Of a stretch of DNA of 8,845 nt, positions 1 through 6,173 are shown piece by piece. Positions within the stretch are counted from its first letter, which is position 1. Every line of letters starts with the position of its first letter. The notes beneath the pieces were generated by a model. The model ran no database searches and was not told the origin of the DNA. It saw only the letters and a list, made by a program, of their open reading frames with translations. Position numbers and translations under genes: made by a program. Origin of the DNA: Betaproteobacteria bacterium (GTDB lineage: Bacteria > Pseudomonadota > Gammaproteobacteria > Burkholderiales > Casimicrobiaceae). Location: assembly GCA_003153335.1 (NCBI GenBank), contig PLYG01000282.1:1-8845 (forward strand), read 5' to 3'.

Positions 1-1305
1 CGTCAGCCAGAAATGCCACTTGCCGAGCGTCTCGTCATACATGCGGCCGGTCCATTTCGGAATCCAGAAGTAGACTGCGGCAAAAGCCGCGAACAGGGCG
101 CCGGCCACCATCACATAGTGAAAGTGCGCGACCACGTAATACGTGTCCTGGAGCTGGATGTCGATCGGAACGATCGCGAGCACGAGGCCGGTAAAACCGC
201 CCAGCGTAAACATAAACAGGAAGCCGCACGCGAAGAGCATCGGCGTCTCGAAGCTGAGTGAGCCCTTCCACATGGTGGCCACCCAGTTGAACACCTTGAC
301 GCCCGTGGGCACCGCGATCAGCGACGTCGCGTACATGAAGAACAGTTGCCCCGCGGCCGGCATCCCTACCGCATACATGTGATGCGCCCATACCATGAAC
401 GACAGGATCGCGATCGACGCCGTCGCGTACACCATCGAGGTGTAGCCGAACAGCGGTTTGCGGGAGAACGCCGGGATGACCTGCGAGATGACGCCGAACG
501 CCGGCAGCGCAATGATGTAAACCTCAGGGTGACCGAAGAACCAGAAAATGTGCTGGAACAGCACCGGGTCGCCGCCGCCCGCAGCGTTGAAGAACGAAGT
601 CCCGAAGTGACGGTCGGTAAGCAGCATCGTGACCGCACCCGCGAGCACCGGCATCACGGCGATCAGCAAAAAGGCAGTGATCAGCCAGGTCCAGCAGAAC
701 ATCGGCATCTTGAACAGCGTCATCCCCGGGGCGCGCATGTTCAGGATAGTGGTGATGATGTTGATCGAACCCATGATGGAGGACGCGCCCATGATGTGGA
801 TCGCGAATATCACCAGATCCATCCCCATGCCCTGCTGGACTGTCAGCGGCGGATACAACGTCCAGCCTGCGGACAGCGAGCCGCCCGGCACGAACAGCGA
901 GCCGATCAGCAGGATCGTCGCCGGCGGCAGCAGCCAGAAGCTCCAGTTGTTCATCCGCCCGAACGCCATGTCGGGAGCGCCTATCATCAGCGGAATCTGC
1001 CAGTTCGCGAACCCGACGAACACCGGCATGATCGCGCCGAAAATCATGATCAGCCCGTGCAGCGAAGTCATCTGGTTGAAGAAATCGGGATTGACGATCT
1101 GCAGTCCGGGCTGGAACAGTTCGGCGCGGATGATCATGGCCATGGTCCCGCCGATGAAGAAATTCATCAGCGCGAACAGCATGTACATCGTGCCAATGTC
1201 CTTGTGATTGGTCGTCATCACCCAGCGCATCAAGCCCGAGGGGCGGCCGTGCGCGTGATCATCATGCGGAAGGTCGTGGTCTAGTCCGTGTGTGGCGCTG
1301 GTCAT
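1..1305 (-). CDS. ctaD: Cytochrome c oxidase subunit I, 3' part outside window
   Basis: Haem-copper oxidase catalytic subunit. It is an inner-membrane protein that reduces O2 at the haem a3-CuB centre and pumps protons. Reading the minus strand from ATG at 1305 gives 435 codons without a stop, out of a usual length of about 530. Visible motifs are the haem a ligand in TSLHGLIM (His83), GHPEVY near residues 257-262 (CuB His, the cross-linked Tyr, and the Glu of A1-type oxidases), WAHHMY near 305 (two CuB His), PTGVKVF (K-channel Lys) and VAHFHYVM near 391 (haem a3 and haem a His). The N-terminus is His-rich before the first membrane segment. A strong Shine-Dalgarno GAGGAG lies 7-12 bases upstream, the same motif that precedes ctaC. 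It follows ctaC by 73 bases on the same strand, so the two are surely one operon. No anomaly is seen; it is only cut by the window edge. Confidence 0.97.
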   Translation of the reverse strand, partial: MTSATHGLDHDLPHDDHAHGRPSGLMRWVMTTNHKDIGTMYMLFALMNFFIGGTMAMIIRAELFQPGLQIVNPDFFNQMTSLHGLIMIFGAIMPVFVGFANWQIPLMIGAPDMAFGRMNNWSFWLLPPATILLIGSLFVPGGSLSAGWTLYPPLTVQQGMGMDLVIFAIHIMGASSIMGSINIITTILNMRAPGMTLFKMPMFCWTWLITAFLLIAVMPVLAGAVTMLLTDRHFGTSFFNAAGGGDPVLFQHIFWFFGHPEVYIIALPAFGVISQVIPAFSRKPLFGYTSMVYATASIAILSFMVWAHHMYAVGMPAAGQLFFMYATSLIAVPTGVKVFNWVATMWKGSLSFETPMLFACGFLFMFTLGGFTGLVLAIVPIDIQLQDTYYVVAHFHYVMVAGALFAAFAAVYFWIPKWTGRMYDETLGKWHFWLT

Positions 1306-1353
1306 GGTGCGCTCCTCATTCCTGCAATTCGAAAATTCGTGTTTGCTGTTCCG

Positions 1354-1369
1354 CGGCGATTCGTCGCCG
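1354..1369 (-). other. Hairpin in the ctaC-ctaD intergenic gap
   Basis: A perfect 6-bp inverted repeat, CGGCGA / TCGCCG with a 4-base loop, lies 10 bases after the ctaC stop codon and about 50 bases before the ctaD start. In the minus-strand transcript it is not followed by a U-tract, so it is a poor intrinsic terminator. It could stabilise the 3' end of a processed ctaC message or tune ctaC:ctaD stoichiometry. It could also be chance, since GC-rich DNA forms such stems easily. Confidence 0.35.
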
Positions 1370-1378
1370 GCCTGCCGG

Positions 1379-2524
1379 TCACTGGCGTGCCACCTTGATT
1401 TCCGCCGGCTGAATCACCTCGCCGGTCTTGTTGCCCCAGCTGTTGCGCGTATAGGTGATCGCCGCGGCAATATCGGTATCCGACAATTGTTTGGCGAACG
1501 AAACCATCGCGGTCGGCTTGCCATCCTTCAGCACGCCGTTGAGCAGAATATGGATCTGGTCGGCCTTCGGGCCGTTGACCTTGGGCGAGCCGTCGAGCGC
1601 AGGAAACGCGCCCGGGACGCCTTTGCCGGTCGCCTGATGGCAGGCCACGCAATTGTTCGAATAGACCTTTCCCCCGCGCGCCGCCATGGCGGCCAGGTCC
1701 CAGACCTTGCTGGGGTCGTCGGCCAGCGCCGCCGCCTTCTGTTTTTGCTCGGCAACCCAGGCCACGTACTTCGGCTCCGAGACCACTTCGACGACAATAG
1801 GCATGAATCCGTGCTCCTTGCCGCAGAGCTCGGCGCACTGGCCGCGGAAAGTTCCTTCGCGGTTGGCCATGAACCAGCTATCGCGGACAAAGCCCGGAAT
1901 CGCGTCCTGCTTGACGCTGAACACCGGCATCCACCAGGAGTGGATTACGTCATCGGCGGTGATCAGCACGCGGATCTTCTTGCCGACGGGCACCACCAGC
2001 GGATTGTCGACCTCCAGCAAATAATTTTCAGTCTTCGCTTCGCGGCCTTCGATCTGCGCCACCGGCGTGGTCAGCGTGGAGTAGAAACCGAAGCCGTCCT
2101 GCAGATAGTCATAGCCCCACTTCCACTGATACCCGGTGACCTTGATCGTAATGTCGGCGGCCGAGGTGTCTTTCATTTCCAGCACAGTCCTGGTAGCCGG
2201 GAACATCATCAGGACCAGGATGATAAAGGGGATCACCGTCCAGGCAATTTCGACCTTGATGTTTTCGTGGAACTGCGCCGCCTGGTGGCCTTTCGATTTC
2301 CGATGTGCGTAGACCGAGTAAAACATCACGCCAAACACGCCGATGAAAATGACAACGCAGATCAGGGTGATGATGGTATGCAGGTCATAGACGTTGCGGG
2401 CCAGCACACTGGCTGGTTCCTGCAGGTTGACGGTACTGGCCAGACTCTGGGTAGCCCGGCCTGCGCCGCAGGCCAGCAATCCGGAAAGACCACCCCGCAT
2501 CAATCTTGGAATTCCGTTCGTCAT
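1379..2524 (-). CDS. ctaC: Cytochrome c oxidase subunit II with fused cytochrome c domain
   Basis: Electron-entry subunit of the oxidase (also called coxB): it takes electrons into CuA and passes them to subunit I. From ATG 2524 it is 381 residues. Residues 1-30 look like a short export signal. Membrane segments lie at about 50-73 and 91-110. The periplasmic cupredoxin domain carries YQWKW (132-136) and the full CuA set: H195, C230, E232, C234, H238, M241. A C-terminal class I cytochrome c domain has CVACH (292-296), with M340 as the probable sixth haem ligand. This CtaC-cytochrome c fusion is common in betaproteobacteria. The ATG is preceded by GAGGAG. The reading frame stays open upstream to about 3007, but that extension has no family resemblance and is rejected. 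A possible lipobox LLAC (16-19) is seen, but the hydrophobic stretch before it is short. Confidence 0.96.
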   Translation of the reverse strand: MTNGIPRLMRGGLSGLLACGAGRATQSLASTVNLQEPASVLARNVYDLHTIITLICVVIFIGVFGVMFYSVYAHRKSKGHQAAQFHENIKVEIAWTVIPFIILVLMMFPATRTVLEMKDTSAADITIKVTGYQWKWGYDYLQDGFGFYSTLTTPVAQIEGREAKTENYLLEVDNPLVVPVGKKIRVLITADDVIHSWWMPVFSVKQDAIPGFVRDSWFMANREGTFRGQCAELCGKEHGFMPIVVEVVSEPKYVAWVAEQKQKAAALADDPSKVWDLAAMAARGGKVYSNNCVACHQATGKGVPGAFPALDGSPKVNGPKADQIHILLNGVLKDGKPTAMVSFAKQLSDTDIAAAITYTRNSWGNKTGEVIQPAEIKVARQ

Positions 2525-2815
2525 ACGCTCCTCGCCTTGAATGCTAAACCGGTCGGGCCGGCCATTGGCCGATCCCAAAATCAATAACATCCCCCGAATG
2601 AATCTTTCCGGCGGCGCGACAGCGGGATGGACACGGCGCTGCCAGCCATTCCGCATGCCGGATCGAAGCGTGGGTCCCGGCCCGGCGGAAGACGGTGTGC
2701 CGACCTGGCAAACCGATTGTTTCAACAGCCTGTAGACCCCACGCGCAAAATCCGCGAAAGTGTACCACGCAGGGACCTTTCGCCGCAACGCGTAGCGAGC
2801 ATCGCCGCGCAAGGC
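2525..2815. other. Non-coding region upstream of ctaC
   Basis: These 291 bases hold no credible gene. The open frames across them are extensions or shadows without recognisable residues or ribosome sites. The ctaC promoter should lie here, reading leftward, but I see no convincing -35/-10 pair. A palindrome GGCCATTGGCC (centre base unpaired) lies at 2561-2571, about 40 bases upstream of ctaC, and could be chance or a regulator site. The stretch ends exactly where similarity to the DUF4126 3' end begins. Confidence 0.6.
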
Positions 2816-3179
2816 TCTAGCGAGGGCGCGGTGCGGCGGCCTCGCCGCGAATGCGCTGTGCCAGCAACTTGATCCCGCGCCAGAATTTGGGCAACAGCCA
2901 CGCCGCAAAGCACAGAAACAGCACGAGCAGGACCAGGAACGCAACCGGATGCAGGAACATCGCCCACAGCCCGCCCAGCACCACGGCCTCCTCGCTGAAC
3001 GAGGCAAGCCAGTTGGAAAACGGCTCGGGGGAAGTGTTGATCACGGCGCGGCTGCCGGCCTTGGTGAAATGGCTGCCCGATGCAATCGTGCCGCCCACCA
3101 GACCGGCCGCGAGCATCAACGCCGGATCCACATCGCTGAAGGTCGCTGCGGCGAGCACGGCGCCGGCCGGGATGCGGAT
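2816..3179 (-). repeat. Direct repeat copy A: DUF4126 3' end
   Basis: This stretch matches 6194-6560 in the same orientation. By eye I count about ten base substitutions and a few small indels near the stop codon. It runs from TCTAG, which contains the shared TAG stop, to GATGCGGAT, after which the two copies are unrelated. Together with copy B it brackets the block that holds the restriction-modification genes. Confidence 0.95.
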
Positions 3180-3278
3180 AACTGGCGTTACGTTCAGTCG
3201 CCCGTACCCGGCCGGGTCGCAAATCGAGGGGCACCTCTGGGGAAGTGCCTTCTCGATCTTGGAGATGCTCAACTCCAC
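2817..3278 (-). pseudogene. 5'-truncated DUF4126 membrane protein copy
   Basis: The 3' two-thirds of a DUF4126 integral membrane protein gene. It keeps the same reading frame and stop as the intact copy at 6195-6803, from IRIPAGAVL to the C-terminus. The first 85 or so residues of the family, including the N-terminal membrane segments, are missing. They are replaced by about 33 unrelated codons that begin at a GTG (3278) without a good Shine-Dalgarno. The predicted 153-residue product would retain the segment from GAVLAAATF onward and the strongly hydrophobic C-terminal helix (LVLLVLFLCFAAWLL). The body of the frame is undamaged and most differences from the intact copy are synonymous. Either the truncation is recent or the short product is still made. 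I think a gene remnant is more likely than a working gene. Confidence 0.75.
3223..3257. repeat. Interrupted inverted repeat at island junction
   Basis: ATCGAG (3223-3228) pairs with CTCGAT (3252-3257), and GGCAC (3230-3234) pairs with GTGCC (3245-3249). These are separated by a one-versus-two base bulge and a 10-base loop, giving 11 paired bases in 35. On the minus strand it lies about 65 bases beyond the methyltransferase stop. There is no T-run beside it, so it is not a classic intrinsic terminator. Confidence 0.55.
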
Positions 3279-3283
3279 CCACG

Positions 3284-3304
3284 CGCCAAGACGACAGGTT
3301 GGCG
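3284..3304 (-). terminator. Stem-loop after methyltransferase gene
   Basis: A perfect 6-bp stem, CGCCAA (3284-3289) / TTGGCG (3299-3304), with a 9-base loop, begins 16 bases downstream of the methyltransferase stop. Its position suits an mRNA 3'-end structure, but there is no U-tract on the minus strand, so terminator function is a guess. Confidence 0.3.
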
Positions 3305-3320
3305 TTTAGGTTCAGCTAAG

Positions 3321-4295
3321 TTAGAGACTAAACCGAAACTTGCTCGCCTCGAGGTATTCCTCGATCAGCTCCATGGCGAGCCAGCGCCGCCCCAGACGCT
3401 CGGCCACCCACCCGGCCGTGTTTGACCCCGCAAACGGATCCACCACGATATCGTCTTCATCGGTGAGCAACTTCACGAAAAACTCCGGCAACGAAGCCGG
3501 GAAGCGCGCTGGATGAATTTTGATCCCCGCTTCCTTGCATCTCATTGTGTACGTATCATTTGCCGAGTTGTTGCCCAAGACCATCATATCGCTGGCAACC
3601 TGATCCTCAACGACATTGGAAGGGATCGAGCCGCCGTTCGTGATCTTGTCGAACGACGCCTTGATGTTATGGCCTGACGGCCGGACGGTAGCCCTCACCC
3701 CATTCTTTGCCAGTCTGATCATGTCCGCACTGTAGGGGCGTAGCACCTTGCGGTTATCGGCTTTCGGGAACGGTGTCTTGGAGAACCACCAGACGTACTC
3801 GACCGAGTCTTTGATCCGCACCCGGCGCACCGTGACCCACTCGGCCGGCATCGGCAGCTTTGCCGGGTTGTGCCAGAAACACTCCTGGGCGAGATGGAAC
3901 CCGATCTGCTCCACGAGCGCGATCAATAATTTGAAATGGTAAAGCGATCGCGTTGGAGTTTTCGGGTTGTAGCTCCCGCCGATGTTCAGGACAAAGCTAC
4001 CGTCGTCGGCCAGGACGCGGTAAATCTCTTTCGCGAAGGTCAGGAACCACTCGACGTAGTCCGCCTTGCTGACGTTCCCGTACGCCTTCTTGAAGTGCAG
4101 TGCGTAGGGTGGCGAGGTGAAGATCAGGTTAACCGACGAATCGGGCAGCTTTGCCAGCAACTCTCGCGAGTCGCCTAGGTACGCAGCGCCAAAGCCAGTT
4201 TCGTAGAATGGCTGAACCTTCTTGAGAAGTTTCTTCGGGTGTTCATGCGTGGCACTGAAAAGGCTCGCTTGCGGAAGATCGACAATTTTATTCAT
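3321..4295 (-). CDS. Type II DNA methyltransferase, beta-class, probable N4-cytosine
   Basis: S-adenosylmethionine-dependent DNA methyltransferase, the protective half of a restriction-modification system. The 324-residue product has catalytic motif IV TSPPY at 60-64 near the N-terminus. The SAM-binding motif I, DPFAGSNT, is at 286-293 near the C-terminus; this order defines the beta class. SPPY rather than DPPY points to N4-methylcytosine. The central block (LNIGGSY, HLAQECFWHNPAKLP, KDSVEYVWWFSKTPFPKA) resembles, from memory, M.PvuII-type enzymes of similar length. The start is ATG 4295 because the frame closes upstream at a TAA with no other start. There is no Shine-Dalgarno. Composition is clearly poorer in GC than the flanking respiratory and comF genes (roughly low to mid 50s per cent in sampled lines), which suggests transfer. 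It is divergent from the HTH-endonuclease pair. Target sequence is unknown. Confidence 0.93.
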   Translation of the reverse strand: MNKIVDLPQASLFSATHEHPKKLLKKVQPFYETGFGAAYLGDSRELLAKLPDSSVNLIFTSPPYALHFKKAYGNVSKADYVEWFLTFAKEIYRVLADDGSFVLNIGGSYNPKTPTRSLYHFKLLIALVEQIGFHLAQECFWHNPAKLPMPAEWVTVRRVRIKDSVEYVWWFSKTPFPKADNRKVLRPYSADMIRLAKNGVRATVRPSGHNIKASFDKITNGGSIPSNVVEDQVASDMMVLGNNSANDTYTMRCKEAGIKIHPARFPASLPEFFVKLLTDEDDIVVDPFAGSNTAGWVAERLGRRWLAMELIEEYLEASKFRFSL

Positions 4296-4326
4296 TTGGA
4301 CGAGTGTAACTAAGGTTGGTTATCAT
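4288..4326 (-). CDS. Possible 12-residue leader peptide overlapping the methyltransferase start
   Basis: An ATG at 4326 opens a 12-codon frame in a different register. It ends at a TAA (4290-4288) a few bases beyond the methyltransferase ATG (4295-4293), so the two overlap by 8 bases. It begins only about 7 bases after the predicted transcription start. Since the methyltransferase lacks a Shine-Dalgarno, translation of this mini-frame and re-initiation could load ribosomes on it. This is inference from position only; such short frames arise by chance. Confidence 0.2.
   Translation of the reverse strand: MITNLSYTRPNE
4297..4326 (+). promoter_or_regulatory. Candidate promoter for the HTH-endonuclease operon
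   Basis: TGGACG (4297-4302, 4 of 6 to the sigma-70 -35 consensus), an 18-base spacer and TATCAT (4321-4326, 5 of 6 to -10) would start transcription near 4333, about 20 bases before the first TTG of the HTH gene. It lies inside the leader of the divergent methyltransferase, so the two promoters would interfere. Confidence 0.35.
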
Positions 4327-4339
4327 GCGCTAGTCCTAC

Positions 4340-4367
4340 ATTTTAGTTAATACATTGACATTGTCAA
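4340..4367 (-). promoter_or_regulatory. Probable sigma-70 promoter of the methyltransferase gene
   Basis: On the minus strand a perfect -35 TTGACA (4367-4362) is followed after 16 bases by TAAAAT (4345-4340), which matches the -10 consensus at 5 of 6. The start point would be near 4333, giving a leader of about 38 bases. The -35 box is one arm of the palindrome at 4355-4367, so any protein bound there would compete with RNA polymerase. Confidence 0.6.
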
Positions 4368-4383
4368 CCTATTTATTGTCAAT
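4354..4383. promoter_or_regulatory. Candidate operator: TTGACA/TGTCAA palindromes
   Basis: TTGACA-T-TGTCAA (4355-4367) is a 13-base palindrome with one central base. A second TGTCAAT arm at 4377-4383 repeats the right half-site 15 bases on and also pairs with ATTGACA at 4354-4360. Three half-sites in 30 bases, at the divergent promoter of a restriction-modification module with a small HTH gene, suggest an autoregulatory operator. The palindrome overlaps the methyltransferase -35 box and the 5' end of the HTH reading frame. Binding by the HTH protein is inferred. Confidence 0.5.
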
Positions 4384-4579
4384 CGATCCCGCCGAGTGGG
4401 TTTCGCAAGCTGAGGCTGCTCGGTTGCGTGGTGTGTCCCGGCAGGCGATAGCCAAACTCGTCGTGAATGGTCGCTTGAAGACGCTCGCTGTTGGTGGCCG
4501 CACCCTCGTTCGCCGCGACGAAGTGCTCTCCTTTGAGCGCAACCCTGCGGGTCGCCCGAAGAGCACCGCAAATGGCTGA
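4355..4579 (+). CDS. Small helix-turn-helix protein of the RM module
   Basis: A 74-residue product with one recognisable HTH: SQAEAARLRGVSRQAIAKLV at about 17-36, followed by GRLKTLAVGGRTLVRRDEV. This is the layout of excisionase/MerR-like HTH_17 domains (helix-turn-helix, then a beta wing ending in R-R-DEV). It is not the Xre-type fold of classical C proteins. The start is uncertain. There is no ATG; the in-frame TTG codons at 4355, 4361 and 4376 are candidates, none with a Shine-Dalgarno. TTG 4376 would leave the palindrome upstream of the gene. Its stop overlaps the endonuclease ATG by 8 bases, implying translational coupling. Its likely role is transcriptional control of the endonuclease and/or methyltransferase; a subunit or DNA-binding accessory of the endonuclease is an alternative. 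Confidence 0.75.
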   Translation: MTLSTYLLSIDPAEWVSQAEAARLRGVSRQAIAKLVVNGRLKTLAVGGRTLVRRDEVLSFERNPAGRPKSTANG

Positions 4580-5285
4580 ACAAAATCTCGCAGAAATCAG
4601 GCGGCTCCTTCAGCAATCTACTCCTGAATACCGACTTGCGCTGTTCAAGGAACTGCGCGCGACACAAAAGATTCACAAACTCGAAGACGCATTCGGCGCG
4701 CCTGCCGAGGTGATCCTTGAAGCGATCCATCGTGCACCTGAATTAACGCGGCGGATGCTCCGCGGGGTTGTAGCTGATGCCGCGTTTTTTCTATACGTGG
4801 TTCCTGCTTTAGCTGATCGCGGATGGAAGGACATTACCCCAGAAGGTAACTACGCATTTGACTACAAGCTCGCGGACACCGCCGGGGCCGTAACCATCCA
4901 AGTCAAGCTGCAGCGAAGCGAAAAGGGTCGCCCAGTCGTCAAGGACGGCAGGCGTTACGGCTTTGGATCAGAAGTATTCATGGTTGAGCCCCAAAAGACG
5001 CGTGGTGGCACTGATAGAGAAAACAAGAAAACGCGCCCATATCGGTACGGCGACTTTGACATTCTTGCCGTATCGCTGCAACCATCAACCGGCAAATGGG
5101 ACACCTTCAGGTACACGCTCGGTCGCTGGCTTATCCAGGGCAAGGAAGCCGACGAGATCGCAACGATGCAGCCAGTTCCAATGGCGCCGAACGAGTTCTG
5201 GACGGATGACCTGGACACTGCGGCGCAATGGCTGCGCGCCGATTCGGGCGCCAAGCGCATCAAAGTAGTCGCCATATCGAAGTAA
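4572..5285 (+). CDS. Putative type II restriction endonuclease (PD-(D/E)xK-like)
   Basis: A 237-residue protein whose family I do not recognise by name. The assignment as the cutting partner rests mainly on position: it overlaps the HTH gene by 8 bases and diverges from a type II methyltransferase. It also has a plausible nuclease core. The stretch NYAFDYKLADTAGAVTIQVK places D97 at the end of one strand and Q110-V-K112 on the next, a D...QxK variant of the PD-(D/E)xK motif, as in Mrr- and resolvase-type nucleases. The N-terminal part (1-70) is helical and charged. The C-terminal part (YGDFDILAVSL, TFRYTLGRWL, FWTDDLDTAAQWL) looks like a globular mixed fold. There is no membrane segment. The start at ATG 4572 is preferred over the upstream extension to 4491, because that extension lies wholly inside the HTH gene. 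GC is about 55 per cent in a sampled line. Confidence 0.7.
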   Translation: MAEQNLAEIRRLLQQSTPEYRLALFKELRATQKIHKLEDAFGAPAEVILEAIHRAPELTRRMLRGVVADAAFFLYVVPALADRGWKDITPEGNYAFDYKLADTAGAVTIQVKLQRSEKGRPVVKDGRRYGFGSEVFMVEPQKTRGGTDRENKKTRPYRYGDFDILAVSLQPSTGKWDTFRYTLGRWLIQGKEADEIATMQPVPMAPNEFWTDDLDTAAQWLRADSGAKRIKVVAISK

Positions 5286-5306
5286 AAACTGCAGATTGCG
5301 GGGCAG

Positions 5307-6173
5307 TCAGCCGCGCTGCATCTGCCGTGTTCCTTTGCACGCCGGGTATGTCGAGCATCCCCAGAATTCGTTGCCCGCATGCGCGCCACGCTTGGCCGTG
5401 CGGCGGAGCATTGGCTTGCCACATGCCGGGCACGCCGGCGGTCCAGCGCCATCTTGCGCCGCCGGCGCGGCTTTCGCGGGCAGCCGTACCGTCTGCTTGT
5501 TAAGAGCGACTTTTGCCGTAGCGATCCAAGTGCCGAGTTCCCGCCCGTCGATCAACTTGACGTTACTGCCGCGGGCAAAGGCCATCGCCTCCTCAGTGAA
5601 GCGCCCCGAGGTCACGACAAAGCCTCCCGCTGCACCCTTGGCTGCCATCACTCCGTATAGCTCCCGCACCACCTGGACGCTGACCTGGTAGGCGCGCCAC
5701 TGCTTGCACTGGACCAGGAACTTCTCACTCCCTTTGCGCAGCTCTAGATCAATGCCGCCATCGGCACCGCCGCCCCCCATTTCCCTGACCGCATAGCCCT
5801 GCCGACGAAACGCTTCGCCCACCAGCATTACGAACTCCTGCCACGTCATCCCGTCGACCACCTGCGGTCCCGTCCCGGAGGCCGCGTGCGCCATTAACGC
5901 GCGGCGTGCCTGGCGCCGCCAAGCAGAAACCGCGGCGCCAGCGAAGCATAACAATGGCAGCACATATTGCCCGACGCTGGCCGCCCCCCTCCATATGGCC
6001 TGGACGGTGGCCTCGGCCAGATGGCCTGGCGGAACCCCGCTCGCCACCGGCGACGTGGCCACGGCGTGCAGAAAAACAAAGAAAAGGAGCGCCAACGCCA
6101 CGCCCACCCACCACGGCAGCAGCGCCACTAAGTCGAGCAATTCTTCAGCGATGCTGCCTTTATTTCGGGCCAT
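5307..6173 (-). CDS. Membrane-anchored Mrr-like nuclease with topoisomerase zinc ribbon
   Basis: A 288-residue protein in three parts. Residues 20-38 and about 67-84 are hydrophobic helices, likely to anchor it in the inner membrane. Residues 108-222 form an Mrr-type restriction endonuclease domain. It starts at MTWQEFVMLVGEAF and carries GADGGIDLEL (D142) and VQCKQW (Q155, K157), the D...QxK catalytic set, then VREL and GGFVVTSGRFTEEA. Residues 248-279 form a C4 zinc ribbon of the topoisomerase I type (CPAC, then C273 and C279 in FWGCSTYPAC). Related proteins are annotated as restriction endonucleases acting on modified or foreign DNA, but the role of the membrane-bound forms is not well known. 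ATG 6173 has AGGGAG about 7 bases upstream. It follows the intact DUF4126 gene by 21 bases on the same strand and is convergent with the endonuclease gene, 21 bases apart. Its high GC matches the host rather than the RM genes. Confidence 0.87.
   Translation of the reverse strand: MARNKGSIAEELLDLVALLPWWVGVALALLFFVFLHAVATSPVASGVPPGHLAEATVQAIWRGAASVGQYVLPLLCFAGAAVSAWRRQARRALMAHAASGTGPQVVDGMTWQEFVMLVGEAFRRQGYAVREMGGGGADGGIDLELRKGSEKFLVQCKQWRAYQVSVQVVRELYGVMAAKGAAGGFVVTSGRFTEEAMAFARGSNVKLIDGRELGTWIATAKVALNKQTVRLPAKAAPAAQDGAGPPACPACGKPMLRRTAKRGAHAGNEFWGCSTYPACKGTRQMQRG

Larger units (their letters stand above)
3180..3320. other. Junction segment rich in inverted repeats
   Basis: This is the unique sequence between the break in the DUF4126 remnant and the methyltransferase stop codon. 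It has no counterpart beside the intact DUF4126 copy. It contains a perfect 12-bp palindrome ACCCGGCCGGGT at 3206-3217, a long interrupted inverted repeat at 3223-3257 and a 6-bp stem at 3284-3304. It marks the left boundary of the inserted block. It may be the scar of the insertion, the transcription end region of the methyltransferase gene, or both. No transposase or integrase remnant is visible. Confidence 0.6.

Noticed and set aside
346..1284. 312-codon open frame on the plus strand opposite ctaD
   Set aside because: It is the antisense shadow of ctaD: low complexity, rich in Arg/His/Asp, with no domain and no ribosome site. The minus strand encodes an unmistakable oxidase subunit.
1292..2587. 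431-codon plus-strand open frame opposite ctaC
   Set aside because: The opposite strand carries complete CuA and CxxCH motifs. This frame has no recognisable features and only reflects GC-rich codon structure.
2525..3007. In-frame upstream extension of ctaC by about 160 codons
   Set aside because: The extension shows Arg/Cys/Ala-rich filler and overlaps the DUF4126 remnant. A good Shine-Dalgarno and signal-like N-terminus place the start at 2524.
3180..3340. Possible integron attC site (GTTAG-like cores) at the island's left junction
   Set aside because: The core sequences do not fit RYYYAAC / GTTRRRY in the right order, and no integrase or second cassette boundary is visible.
4355..4383. 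TTGACA at 4355-4360 as the -35 box of a plus-strand promoter
   Set aside because: At 16-18 bases downstream the sequence (GTCAAT and neighbours) is a poor -10, and it would start transcription inside the HTH gene. The palindrome is better read as an operator and as the -35 of the opposite strand.
4355..4579. Classical restriction-modification C protein
   Set aside because: Position fits, but the HTH is of the excisionase/MerR-like type with a wing, not the Xre-type fold of C proteins. It is kept only as a possible functional analogue.
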